Assembly: GCA_004561445.1 (NCBI GenBank)
Contig: SFVX01000001.1
Coordinates: 124,001-188,000 of the forward strand
DNA length: 64,000 nt
Origin: a bacterium
GTDB lineage: Bacteria > Patescibacteriota > Saccharimonadia > Saccharimonadales > Saccharimonadaceae
Reading direction: 5' to 3'
Shown here: in pieces, positions 46,842-54,232 of the stretch
Layout: every line of letters begins with the position of its first letter
How positions within the stretch are numbered: position 1 is the stretch's first letter
Made by a program: the position numbers and the translations under genes
The notes under the pieces: generated by a model
Databases searched by the model: none
The model's input: only the letters and a program-made list of their open reading frames with translations
What the model was told of the DNA's origin: nothing

Positions 46842-48035
46842 TTACTCTGCGTCGAGAATTGCGAGCGCACGATTGATCATTTGATCAGTCTCGTCGGTCT
46901 GAACGATGTAGATAGGCTTGCTATCTTCGGCCGACACGACTGCGTGATTGCCAGTGAACTCTGGATTCTCATTCTTAGTATCGTCGAGGCGGAAGCCGAG
47001 ATAGCCGAGTTTCTGCGAGACGAAGCGGCGGATTTCATCTGAGCGTTCACCAATAGTACCCGCGAAGACCAAGGCATCAATACCGCCAAGCGAAGCCGTC
47101 ATCTGACCAATAGCGCTCTGGATGCGATAAACAAAGATGGAGTGCGCCATCGTAGCGCGCATATCGCCTTCATCGCGTTTTTGAATAATTTCGCGCATAT
47201 CGTCAGTGGCGCCAGAAAGACCCAAGAGGCCACATTTTTTATTGAGATAGAAGAGGAATTCTTCGTCAGTCTTGATACCGAGTGCGTTTTTGAGTGAAAG
47301 CGCAGCGGCGATATCCATGCTACCACAACGAGTCGACATCGTAAGACCCTCAAGTGGCGTATAGCCCATCGTGTTATCCATAGCATTACCGTTAAGAATT
47401 GCGGCAGCCGAAGCGCCAGAGCCAAGGTGAAGTACGACGAGTTTTTCCGGCAAGATGCCTTGCTCTTTCATGTAGCGCGAGATATAAGCATAAGAGAGAC
47501 CGTGGAAGCCGTAGCGCTTGATCTCATATTTGTCGGCAAGATCCATATCAATGGAATAATATTTCATCGTATCTGGTTTGCTCCAGTGGAAGGCACTATC
47601 AGAAACGGAAACAATCTTGATGTCAGCAAAAGCCTCGCGCAAGCTCTTGATTTCATTAGCAGTATTTGGCACGTGAACAGGATTGCGTTTTTCGGCAATC
47701 GCGAGCATTTTCATATATTCAGCATCAACGATGCGATCTTCGACGAAGTAATCGCCAGGTGCAACAACACGTACAACAATACCGACGAGCTTGTTTTTGT
47801 CAGTAATATATTGCTCGTCACGAAGAATAGACGCAACGTGCGAAACACACTCGTTCAAATCTTTAAGACCATCGGTCTTGATTTTCTTTTTGTTACCCTC
47901 GTTATCTTTGAGAGTACAGACAACTTTTTTGCCCTCAAGCTCGAAGTGGAGCTGAGCGAGCAATTGTTGACCGTCGTAGAGGGCATATTTGCGAGAAGCA
48001 CTGCCCGGATTGGTAATCAGAATTAGTTTGCTCAT
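46842..48035 (-). CDS. ackA: Acetate kinase
   Basis: About 397 aa; converts acetyl phosphate and ADP to acetate and ATP in the cytosol. Family motifs: N-terminal LILITNPGSASRKYAL, FHWSKPD-type substrate pocket, RYGFHGLSYAYISRYM, VLHLGSGASAAAI, and AGTIGERSDEIRRFV near the end. The start at 48035 (MSKLILITNPG) is favoured by the -10 TATAAT (48042-48047) six bases upstream; a longer frame from 48071 is rejected. It lies next to the split phosphoketolase genes, which supply acetyl phosphate. Confidence 0.96.
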   Translation of the reverse strand: MSKLILITNPGSASRKYALYDGQQLLAQLHFELEGKKVVCTLKDNEGNKKKIKTDGLKDLNECVSHVASILRDEQYITDKNKLVGIVVRVVAPGDYFVEDRIVDAEYMKMLAIAEKRNPVHVPNTANEIKSLREAFADIKIVSVSDSAFHWSKPDTMKYYSIDMDLADKYEIKRYGFHGLSYAYISRYMKEQGILPEKLVVLHLGSGASAAAILNGNAMDNTMGYTPLEGLTMSTRCGSMDIAAALSLKNALGIKTDEEFLFYLNKKCGLLGLSGATDDMREIIQKRDEGDMRATMAHSIFVYRIQSAIGQMTASLGGIDALVFAGTIGERSDEIRRFVSQKLGYLGFRLDDTKNENPEFTGNHAVVSAEDSKPIYIVQTDETDQMINRALAILDAE

Positions 48036-48078
48036 AAGTGAATTATAGCATTTTATCTTGAGTGCGACCAATATCAGA

Positions 48079-48101
48079 ATACCGGGAGTAACTCCCGGTA
48101 T
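48079..48101. terminator. Hairpin between phosphoketolase and ackA
   Basis: Perfect stem ATACCGGGAGT / ACTCCCGGTAT, almost without a loop, just after the phosphoketolase stop. The T run lies on the plus-strand side, so as a minus-strand terminator it is weak. Confidence 0.5.
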
Positions 48102-48103
48102 TT

Positions 48104-49276
48104 TTATTTTGCATCTACGCCATAGAGAGCGGCGTAATGTGCATCGCCGACGATGCGATCCTTGAATTGCTGCGTGGCATCATAGTGGCCAGTGCGTTCA
48201 AGAATATTAATTGCAATATCATAACGCGAGCAAGAGTTGCGACAAAGTTCGTCAAGTGGCGAAGTAGTCGAGCCCTGATCCTCGTAGCCATGAATATCGA
48301 CACGCGAGACGCTAGTATAATGCGAGAAAATAGCGCGAATCGTCTCGGAATAGCCATGGAAGTTTACAATAATAGGCTTATTATCAGTGAAATAATCATT
48401 AAAGTCGTGATGCTTAAGTTTATTCTCGGTAGTGCCAATAGCTCCATAGGATAGCGCCGCAATACCGACGTAGCGAATGCGAAGTTCTGGAATGACTTGC
48501 TTAGCAAGCTTAATTCCTTCAATAGCCTCGTTAGTCGGAATGTCACCGATGCCAGTTACAACTACGTCAGGATTATCATCAGAGCAGAACTGGAAGATAG
48601 AAGCACCGCCGTTTGTGAGCTGAAAACGAGCATGATTGATGTCGATCCAGCGCGGTTCTGGAATTTTATTAAATGTTGTAATATTTACAACATCTTTGGT
48701 TTGCGTCATAAATTCCCAAGCTGCTGCGGCTGCCACATCATCACAAGGGAAAAGACAGTTAACGAGGTTGGATGGCTTCAAAAGAAGATTTGAAACAAGA
48801 GCTGGATTTTGATGCGTATACCCATTATGATCCTGACGTTGCCAGCAAGAAGTCGACAAAATATTTAGAGCCTGATAACGTGGGCGCCAGTGGATTTCTT
48901 TGCTCTGCTTTAAAAATTTAAGATGCTGATCGAGCTGCGACGAAATAATTGGCAAAAACGACTCATAAGACGTCATCGTACCGCGGCCGCCACTTAAGAT
49001 ATGGCCGGCAAGTACGCCAAAAAGCACATTCTCAGAGAGCATCTCAATAACGCGACCGTTCGGCGCAAGATGTAGGTCCCAGCCTTTAATCTCACGCGCC
49101 CATGCACGGTCAGAAGCGTCAAAAACGTGAGCGAGTTTATTGGATGTAGTTTCATCTGGCGAGAAGAAGTAGAAATCTTCATGTTTCTTCATCTCGTCAT
49201 AGAGCCCCTCACCAAAAACCGTGGCTAGCGAATGCAGTTCACTTCCCGGTTGATCAATCTTCGAAGGCAAATTCAT
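48104..49276 (-). CDS. Phosphoketolase, C-terminal subunit (Pyr and C-terminal domains)
   Basis: 390 aa corresponding to the second half of xylulose-5-phosphate/fructose-6-phosphate phosphoketolase: FSPDETTSNKLAHVF (cofactor-activating glutamate), SYESFLPIISSQLDQH, CWQRQDHNGYTHQNPAL (catalytic histidine) and GYEDQGSTTSPLDELC. It needs the N-terminal subunit for TPP binding. The ATG at 49276 has a good SD (AAGGAG, 8 nt upstream) inside the preceding gene and the two overlap by 23 bp, so they are coupled and this is not a simple sequencing frameshift. Product: acetyl phosphate, used by AckA downstream. Confidence 0.9.
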   Translation of the reverse strand: MNLPSKIDQPGSELHSLATVFGEGLYDEMKKHEDFYFFSPDETTSNKLAHVFDASDRAWAREIKGWDLHLAPNGRVIEMLSENVLFGVLAGHILSGGRGTMTSYESFLPIISSQLDQHLKFLKQSKEIHWRPRYQALNILSTSCWQRQDHNGYTHQNPALVSNLLLKPSNLVNCLFPCDDVAAAAAWEFMTQTKDVVNITTFNKIPEPRWIDINHARFQLTNGGASIFQFCSDDNPDVVVTGIGDIPTNEAIEGIKLAKQVIPELRIRYVGIAALSYGAIGTTENKLKHHDFNDYFTDNKPIIVNFHGYSETIRAIFSHYTSVSRVDIHGYEDQGSTTSPLDELCRNSCSRYDIAINILERTGHYDATQQFKDRIVGDAHYAALYGVDAK

Positions 49277-50195
49277 GGTAGAGCTCCTTAAAGTTATATG
49301 ATTGTAGCCATTTTTCTAGCATTTTTAGCTGATTTTCGTCGGTTTTAGCATTCGGCAACGGGACTTGGTGTGCTGCATAGTTGCCCTCGACTTTTATGCC
49401 ATCAACTTCTTTTGGACCAGTATAGCCTTTTGGCGTTTGCATAATGATAAAGCTATTTGGTTTTAGGTTCGAAAGCGCGAGTTGGAACTCGTTAGTATTT
49501 GTACCATCGACAAGGATTGGATCATAGCCAAAGCCACGGAACAGATTCATAAGTTCGCGCTCACTGCAACGGCTGTAAATAGTCGGCGCTGAAATCTTAT
49601 ATCCATTGAGATGCAAAATTGGAATAACACGACCATTGCGGCTAGTATCAAGCAGACGATTGAGATTTAAGCTACCAAGTGCGGTAGCAGTTTCTAGTTC
49701 ACCGTCACCGATTAAGACAACAACCGTTTCGTCTGGACGCCCAAGTGCAGCACCATAAGCGCTCGCAAGCGAATAGCCAAGTTCACCGCCTTCTGCAATT
49801 ACACCTGGCGTCATCGGACTAGAGTGCGACGGAAAGCCATATGGCCAAGAAAAACCTTTGCAAATATATTCAATGCCATGAAGATTAGGTGTGGCTTCAG
49901 GATAATAGTCAACAAGGTTACCGTCAAAGAAAAGATTTGCTTGTAAAGCTGGAAAACCGTGGCCTGGACCTAGGATGAACTTCATCTTTGGAAAGCGTGC
50001 GGCAAGGTTCGCATAGGCAATATTGATCCCCGGACAAGAGCCCCAATGCCCTAGAAGTCGCGGTTTAATGTCCGTAAACGCCAACGGACGGTTTAGTAAA
50101 AAGTTATCTTGAAGAAAAATCTGCGCAACTGATAAATAGTTACAGAAAGCGATGCGTTTATTAATATCTTCGGTACTTACGCCCAACCCGTTCAT
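49254..50195 (-). CDS. Phosphoketolase, N-terminal subunit (TPP-binding PP domain)
   Basis: 313 aa, homologous to the first half of phosphoketolase: AFCNYLSVAQIFLQDN, LLGHWGSCPG, ILGPGHGFPALQANLF, FPSHSSPMTPGVIAEGGELG and the TPP motif VVLIGDGELETATALGSLN with ILHLNGYKISAPTIYS. It cleaves xylulose-5-P (and possibly fructose-6-P) with phosphate to acetyl phosphate when joined with the second subunit. It ends after KWLQSYNFKELYHE, exactly where single-chain enzymes pass through the inter-domain linker. Both pieces total about 703 aa against about 790-825 in single-chain enzymes. -10 TATAAT (50202-50207) six bases before the ATG (leaderless). Confidence 0.9.
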   Translation of the reverse strand: MNGLGVSTEDINKRIAFCNYLSVAQIFLQDNFLLNRPLAFTDIKPRLLGHWGSCPGINIAYANLAARFPKMKFILGPGHGFPALQANLFFDGNLVDYYPEATPNLHGIEYICKGFSWPYGFPSHSSPMTPGVIAEGGELGYSLASAYGAALGRPDETVVVLIGDGELETATALGSLNLNRLLDTSRNGRVIPILHLNGYKISAPTIYSRCSERELMNLFRGFGYDPILVDGTNTNEFQLALSNLKPNSFIIMQTPKGYTGPKEVDGIKVEGNYAAHQVPLPNAKTDENQLKMLEKWLQSYNFKELYHEFAFED

Positions 50196-50219
50196 GCTTA
50201 AATTATAACATAAGTGCGC

Positions 50220-51113
50220 TTATTTAGCGCCGGATTTCAGAGCCTCGAGACAGCGAGACTTAATAATAGCTACAACGCGTTTTTGCTTGAGTGCCGAAAT
50301 ATCATGCGCCCCGACAGTCTCGGTAAGTGTAATTTTGCGATTGCGCGTAGCGGCGATACGCAAGTTTTCGCCAATAATTAACGGGTCGAAGCGCCCATGA
50401 ATCGCATCGGTTGGGGTTTTAACTGTAAAGATACGACGCCAGTTTTGGTCGTTGAGAATTAGATTGTCCATACTTTGTTTGAAAGCTGGCGTATTGAGCG
50501 TTTTTTGATCAAAACTCGACAAAAAGTCGACGATGTGTGCAATTTGCTGAATAATAGCGTCGCCGGCGTGATTTTCGAGGTCGGTATAGGCTTTATGATA
50601 AAAGCGATCCGCAATGCTCCCAATCTCATTTTTACGAAAAATCGGTGGCGAAACCAAGATAAGATGGTCGATTTTACGGCTACCGAGTAATGAATAATCC
50701 ATCGAAATAAGGCAACCCATAGAATGACCAGCCAACATAATCGGGGTTTTAATTTTGAGTTTTTTTAGCGTACGCGAAAGCGCTTTGCGATAATCGTCAT
50801 AATCATATTTAAACTTTTTCGGGCGTGGTGAATGGCCGAAACCCATTAGATCAATGCCAACAAAACGCACATCTTTTAGTTCAGCGTCTTGCTCGAGAAT
50901 CTTGACCGTATCGCGCCAAGCATCGTAAGACGACGCAATACCATGAATAAAAACGATTGTGAGCTTCGGCTTATGCGAGCGACAAAAATCGTGACGCACC
51001 GCCATAGTCTCGGAGAGACGAAAAACTCGGTGCTTGATAAAATACCAGGCCTGGCGACATTTCTTACGAATTTTGTGCCAAATCTTTTGAATTTTCGTGA
51101 GTTTTTTAGGCAT
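50220..51113 (-). CDS. Alpha/beta hydrolase
   Basis: 297 aa with a basic, hydrophobic N-terminus. Oxyanion motif FIHGIASSYDAW, nucleophile elbow AGHSMGCLISMDYS, acid in HGRFDPLI and histidine in VGAHDISALK complete a catalytic triad of the alpha/beta hydrolase fold (serine hydrolase such as esterase or lysophospholipase). The substrate cannot be named. It overlaps the end of the upstream DHH gene by 8 bp, so they are co-transcribed. Confidence 0.87.
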   Translation of the reverse strand: MPKKLTKIQKIWHKIRKKCRQAWYFIKHRVFRLSETMAVRHDFCRSHKPKLTIVFIHGIASSYDAWRDTVKILEQDAELKDVRFVGIDLMGFGHSPRPKKFKYDYDDYRKALSRTLKKLKIKTPIMLAGHSMGCLISMDYSLLGSRKIDHLILVSPPIFRKNEIGSIADRFYHKAYTDLENHAGDAIIQQIAHIVDFLSSFDQKTLNTPAFKQSMDNLILNDQNWRRIFTVKTPTDAIHGRFDPLIIGENLRIAATRNRKITLTETVGAHDISALKQKRVVAIIKSRCLEALKSGAK

Positions 51114-52080
51114 TTTCGTGCATTAGCCTATCTGTGACATCGACTAACTCACGGATAACTTCATCGTAATCTTCGTAGACACGAAAGCCTGCCGCATACG
51201 GGTGGCCGCCACCGCCAAAATAGCCCGCAATTTCATGCGCGATTGGTGCGCTGGTGCGAATTTTGCCAGTAAGTTTGCCATCCGGATAAGTCTTCATCGA
51301 AATCGCAACTTGAACACCTTCGACCATGCGAAGTTCCTCAAGAATTAGAATATTTGGATTGTATTCGTCGGAATATTCTTGTATATCCTCAAACGGAATC
51401 AAGACAGTCGCAAGTGCACCATCGAGATGATATTCGATGCGTTTAATGAGATCAGCTTTGTAGTCGAGAATGCGTGCAGACTTTTTGGAAAGCTCACGAC
51501 GGCGCTCTTCAAGATCGGCAATAGAAAGACCACAATCGATTAGATTGGCTGCAATGCGAAAGTCCTCGGCGGTAGTCGATTGCGAAGTGAGTCCTAGAGT
51601 GTCGGAAAGAATACCATAAAGCAAGTTTTCGGCGCACTGAGCGGAAATTTTAATCTTTTGATCTTTTAGGATCTTATAAATAAGTGCGCAGTTGCTCGAA
51701 AGTGGTTCAATAATGCTTTCGTATGGAAAATCGAGATCAGCCTCGGATTCATGATGATCGATGACGAAAACTGGCGTCGTATAGAGACAGTTGCGAATAG
51801 CTGGGTCGTCGAGTAACTTGGAAAGTAATACAGTCGCAGCGGTGTCGACGATAATAATTGCGTCGGCACGAAAAGCAAAATCAAGCTCTACTCTGCTCCA
51901 GCCCTCAAAATAGCGCATGTATTTTGGGATTTCAACCGGACAATAAAGCGAAACTTCTTTGTCGTCGAGCGCTTCTTCGAGCGCAAGCGCAGAGCCTAAG
52001 GAATCGCCGTCTGGGTTTTCGGCTTGAATCACGCAAATATGTTGTTTATCTTTCAGAAATTCGGAAAAATTATCGTACAT
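51106..52080 (-). CDS. DHH/DHHA1 phosphoesterase (NrnA-like)
   Basis: 324 aa. DHH domain with AENPDGDSLGSALALE (metal ligands), IIIVDTAATVLL and VIDHHESEADLDF, and a DHHA1 domain with GYFGGGGHPYAAGF at the C-terminus. The family includes nanoRNase/pAp phosphatase NrnA and cyclic-dinucleotide phosphodiesterases; the length and lack of TM/PAS/GGDEF domains favour NrnA, which finishes degradation of short RNA pieces. A -10 TATAAT lies 11 nt before the ATG. Confidence 0.9.
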   Translation of the reverse strand: MYDNFSEFLKDKQHICVIQAENPDGDSLGSALALEEALDDKEVSLYCPVEIPKYMRYFEGWSRVELDFAFRADAIIIVDTAATVLLSKLLDDPAIRNCLYTTPVFVIDHHESEADLDFPYESIIEPLSSNCALIYKILKDQKIKISAQCAENLLYGILSDTLGLTSQSTTAEDFRIAANLIDCGLSIADLEERRRELSKKSARILDYKADLIKRIEYHLDGALATVLIPFEDIQEYSDEYNPNILILEELRMVEGVQVAISMKTYPDGKLTGKIRTSAPIAHEIAGYFGGGGHPYAAGFRVYEDYDEVIRELVDVTDRLMHENA

Positions 52081-52112
52081 AACTATATATAATTATAGCA
52101 TAGGGGCTAGCT

Positions 52113-52141
52113 TTGCGATTTTGCGGGGGTTTTGATATAAT
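52113..52141 (+). promoter_or_regulatory. Promoter of tRNA-Trp
   Basis: -35 TTGCGA (52113-52118), 17-nt spacer, -10 TATAAT (52136-52141); the tRNA begins 12 nt downstream of the -10. Confidence 0.8.
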
Positions 52142-52152
52142 ATGGAAGACTT

Positions 52153-52228
52153 AGGGGCGTAGCTCAGTTGGTAGAGCACTGGTCTCCAAAACCAGGTGTC
52201 GCGAGTTCAAGTCTTGCCGCCCCTGCCA
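52153..52228 (+). tRNA. tRNA-Trp (anticodon CCA)
   Basis: 76 nt including an encoded 3' CCA. Acceptor AGGGGCG / CGCCCCT, D-arm GCTC.GAGC, anticodon stem CTGGT / ACCAG with loop CTCCAAA (anticodon CCA), T-arm with GTTCAAGTC, discriminator G. It stands alone as a single-gene unit. Confidence 0.96.
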
Positions 52229-52245
52229 GGAAATGATATTAGTCA

Positions 52246-52273
52246 TCCACCTACGCTTGTTAGGCGGATTTTT
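52246..52273 (+). terminator. Terminator of tRNA-Trp
   Basis: Stem TCCACCTA (52246-52253) / TAGGCGGA (52261-52268) with one mismatch, followed by T5. Confidence 0.8.
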
Positions 52274-52339
52274 ATAGAAAAACCAGCCCGAAGTGGCCGC
52301 ACTATCATATGCTGATTCGCAAGCCATAAAGATTTATGC

Positions 52340-52471
52340 TATAATATCTCCATGTAAAACCTTTCGTGGGTGTGAGCGACTTTTAAGCCAACATTCAGCA
52401 AATCTCGATATATTAATATATACTGAGATTTTTCGTTGCGAAAATGAAAAAACAGATAAAACAGAGGAGAT
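52340..52471 (+). promoter_or_regulatory. Promoter and attenuator-like leader of the ABC exporter operon
   Basis: -10 TATAAT (52340-52345) preceded by TTATGC. The predicted start (about 52352) falls on an ATG followed at once by TAA. A terminator-like hairpin AAATCTC / GAGATTT with T5 occupies 52400-52433. A further 11-codon frame, ATG at 52444, stop at 52477-52479, overlaps the SD (AGAGGAG) and start of the exporter gene. The arrangement resembles leader-peptide attenuation; function is an inference. Confidence 0.6.
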
Positions 52472-54232
52472 ATGTTTAAGATACTAAAACATTTTAGTAA
52501 GAAAGATATTGCGTCGGCACTTCTTGCGGTGCTTCTGATTGCTTGCCAAGTAGGACTCGAGCTTAAAATGCCAGATTACATGTCCGAAATTACAAAGCTC
52601 GTACAAGCCGAAGGTAGCGAAATGTCCGATATTTTACTAAATGGCGGCATGATGTTGCTCTGCGCATTAGGTGCACTCATTGCGTCATGCACAGTTGGAT
52701 ATTTTATTTCAAAACTCGCATCGCGACTTTCAATGAACTTACGATTGGAGCTTTTCCATAAAGTCGAAGACATGGATATGGAAGACGTGACGGAATTTTC
52801 GACTAGCAGTCTAATTACGCGCACGACTAATGATGTGATGCAGATCCAGATGTTTGTTTCGATGGGCGCACAGATGCTTGTGCGTGCACCGATGACGGCG
52901 ATTTGGGCGATTGTTAAAATTGCAAATAAAAACTGGCAATGGAGTACAGCTACGGCAGTGGCGGTTGTGATTTTGTTAACTACGATTAGTATTGTCGTGT
53001 CGCTAGTTTTGCCACGTTTCAAAATTGTGCAAAAGATGCTCGATCGCCTAAACGGCGTGACGCGCGAGAACTTGCTAGGCATTCGCGTCGTGCGTGCTTT
53101 TAACGCTGAAAAATACCAAGAAAATAAATTCGGCAAGGTGAATGACGAATTGACGAATTTACGCCTATTTAATCAGCGCGTGCTTTCGGTGATGTCACCA
53201 GTGATTAACCTAATTATGTATGGGCTTACGCTATCGATTTACTTCATCGGTGCGTATTTAATCGCAAATTCCGTAATGGCGGAAAAAATTACGCTATTTA
53301 GTGACATGGTGGTATTTTCGAGCTACGCAATGCACGTGATTATGTCCTTCTTATTCTTGTCGATGGTATTTATGATGTTGCCGCGTGCACAGGTCTCGGC
53401 CGAACGTATCAATGAAGTGCTCGATGAAACTTCGAAAATTCTTGACGGCGAACGCGAGTGTGGCCTTGAGGGCGAAGTCGGAACAGTAGAATTTCGTAAC
53501 GTTTCGTTTAAATATCCAGACGCAGAAGAATATTTACTCGAAGATATTTCCTTTAAAGCTGAACGTGGTCAAACGGTGGCGTTTATTGGCTCGACAGGCT
53601 CAGGCAAATCGACGCTGATTAATCTCGTGCCACGTTTTTACGATGTGACAGACGGCAAAGTCTTAGTTGACGGAGTAGACGTGCGCGACTATAAGCTAAG
53701 CGCGCTTAACAACAAGCTCGGCTATGTACCGCAACGCGCCGTAATGTTTAGTGGCACCGTCAAAAGTAATGTCTGCTTTGGCGAAAATGGCAAAGAAAAA
53801 ATTAGCAACAAGAAAATGCGCGCCGCCATCAAAACTGCACAAGGCAAAGATTTTGTCGAAAAAATGGACAAAGAATACGACTCGCACATCGCGCAGGGCG
53901 GCACAAACGTTTCGGGCGGCCAAAAGCAGCGTCTTGCAATCGCGCGCGCTGTGGCTCGCGACCCAGAAATCTTTATCTTCGACGACTCGTTCTCGGCACT
54001 TGATTATAAGACCGATACAGCTTTGCGCCATGCACTGAAGACTCATACCAAAGACGCAACAAACCTAATCGTAGCGCAGCGCATCGGCACAATTATGCAC
54101 GCTGATCAGATTCTAGTACTCGATAAAGGAAAATGCGTTGGCAAAGGCACGCATAAGGAGTTAATGAAAAATTGTAAAGTTTATCAACAAATTGCACTTT
54201 CGCAATTAACGAAGGAGGAGCTCGATGTTTAA
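52472..54232 (+). CDS. Heterodimeric ABC exporter, subunit with degenerate ATPase site
   Basis: 586 aa: six TM helices (about 1-315) and an ATPase domain (about 335-575). Walker A GSTGSGKST and signature NVSGGQKQRLAIARA are intact, but the Walker B aspartate is followed by Asp instead of Glu (FIFDDSF) and the H-loop histidine is Gln (IVAQRIGTI). In heterodimeric exporters of the BmrCD/TM287-288 type one subunit has such a non-canonical site. It probably exports drugs, lipids or peptides. The gene overlaps the second subunit gene by 8 bp. Confidence 0.92.
   Translation: MFKILKHFSKKDIASALLAVLLIACQVGLELKMPDYMSEITKLVQAEGSEMSDILLNGGMMLLCALGALIASCTVGYFISKLASRLSMNLRLELFHKVEDMDMEDVTEFSTSSLITRTTNDVMQIQMFVSMGAQMLVRAPMTAIWAIVKIANKNWQWSTATAVAVVILLTTISIVVSLVLPRFKIVQKMLDRLNGVTRENLLGIRVVRAFNAEKYQENKFGKVNDELTNLRLFNQRVLSVMSPVINLIMYGLTLSIYFIGAYLIANSVMAEKITLFSDMVVFSSYAMHVIMSFLFLSMVFMMLPRAQVSAERINEVLDETSKILDGERECGLEGEVGTVEFRNVSFKYPDAEEYLLEDISFKAERGQTVAFIGSTGSGKSTLINLVPRFYDVTDGKVLVDGVDVRDYKLSALNNKLGYVPQRAVMFSGTVKSNVCFGENGKEKISNKKMRAAIKTAQGKDFVEKMDKEYDSHIAQGGTNVSGGQKQRLAIARAVARDPEIFIFDDSFSALDYKTDTALRHALKTHTKDATNLIVAQRIGTIMHADQILVLDKGKCVGKGTHKELMKNCKVYQQIALSQLTKEELDV

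Noticed and set aside
49254-49276. Phosphoketolase split as a frameshift sequencing error
   Set aside because: The second frame has its own ATG with a well-placed SD, and the break falls in the domain linker with both catalytic halves intact; an error would more likely leave no such signals. Still listed as checkable.
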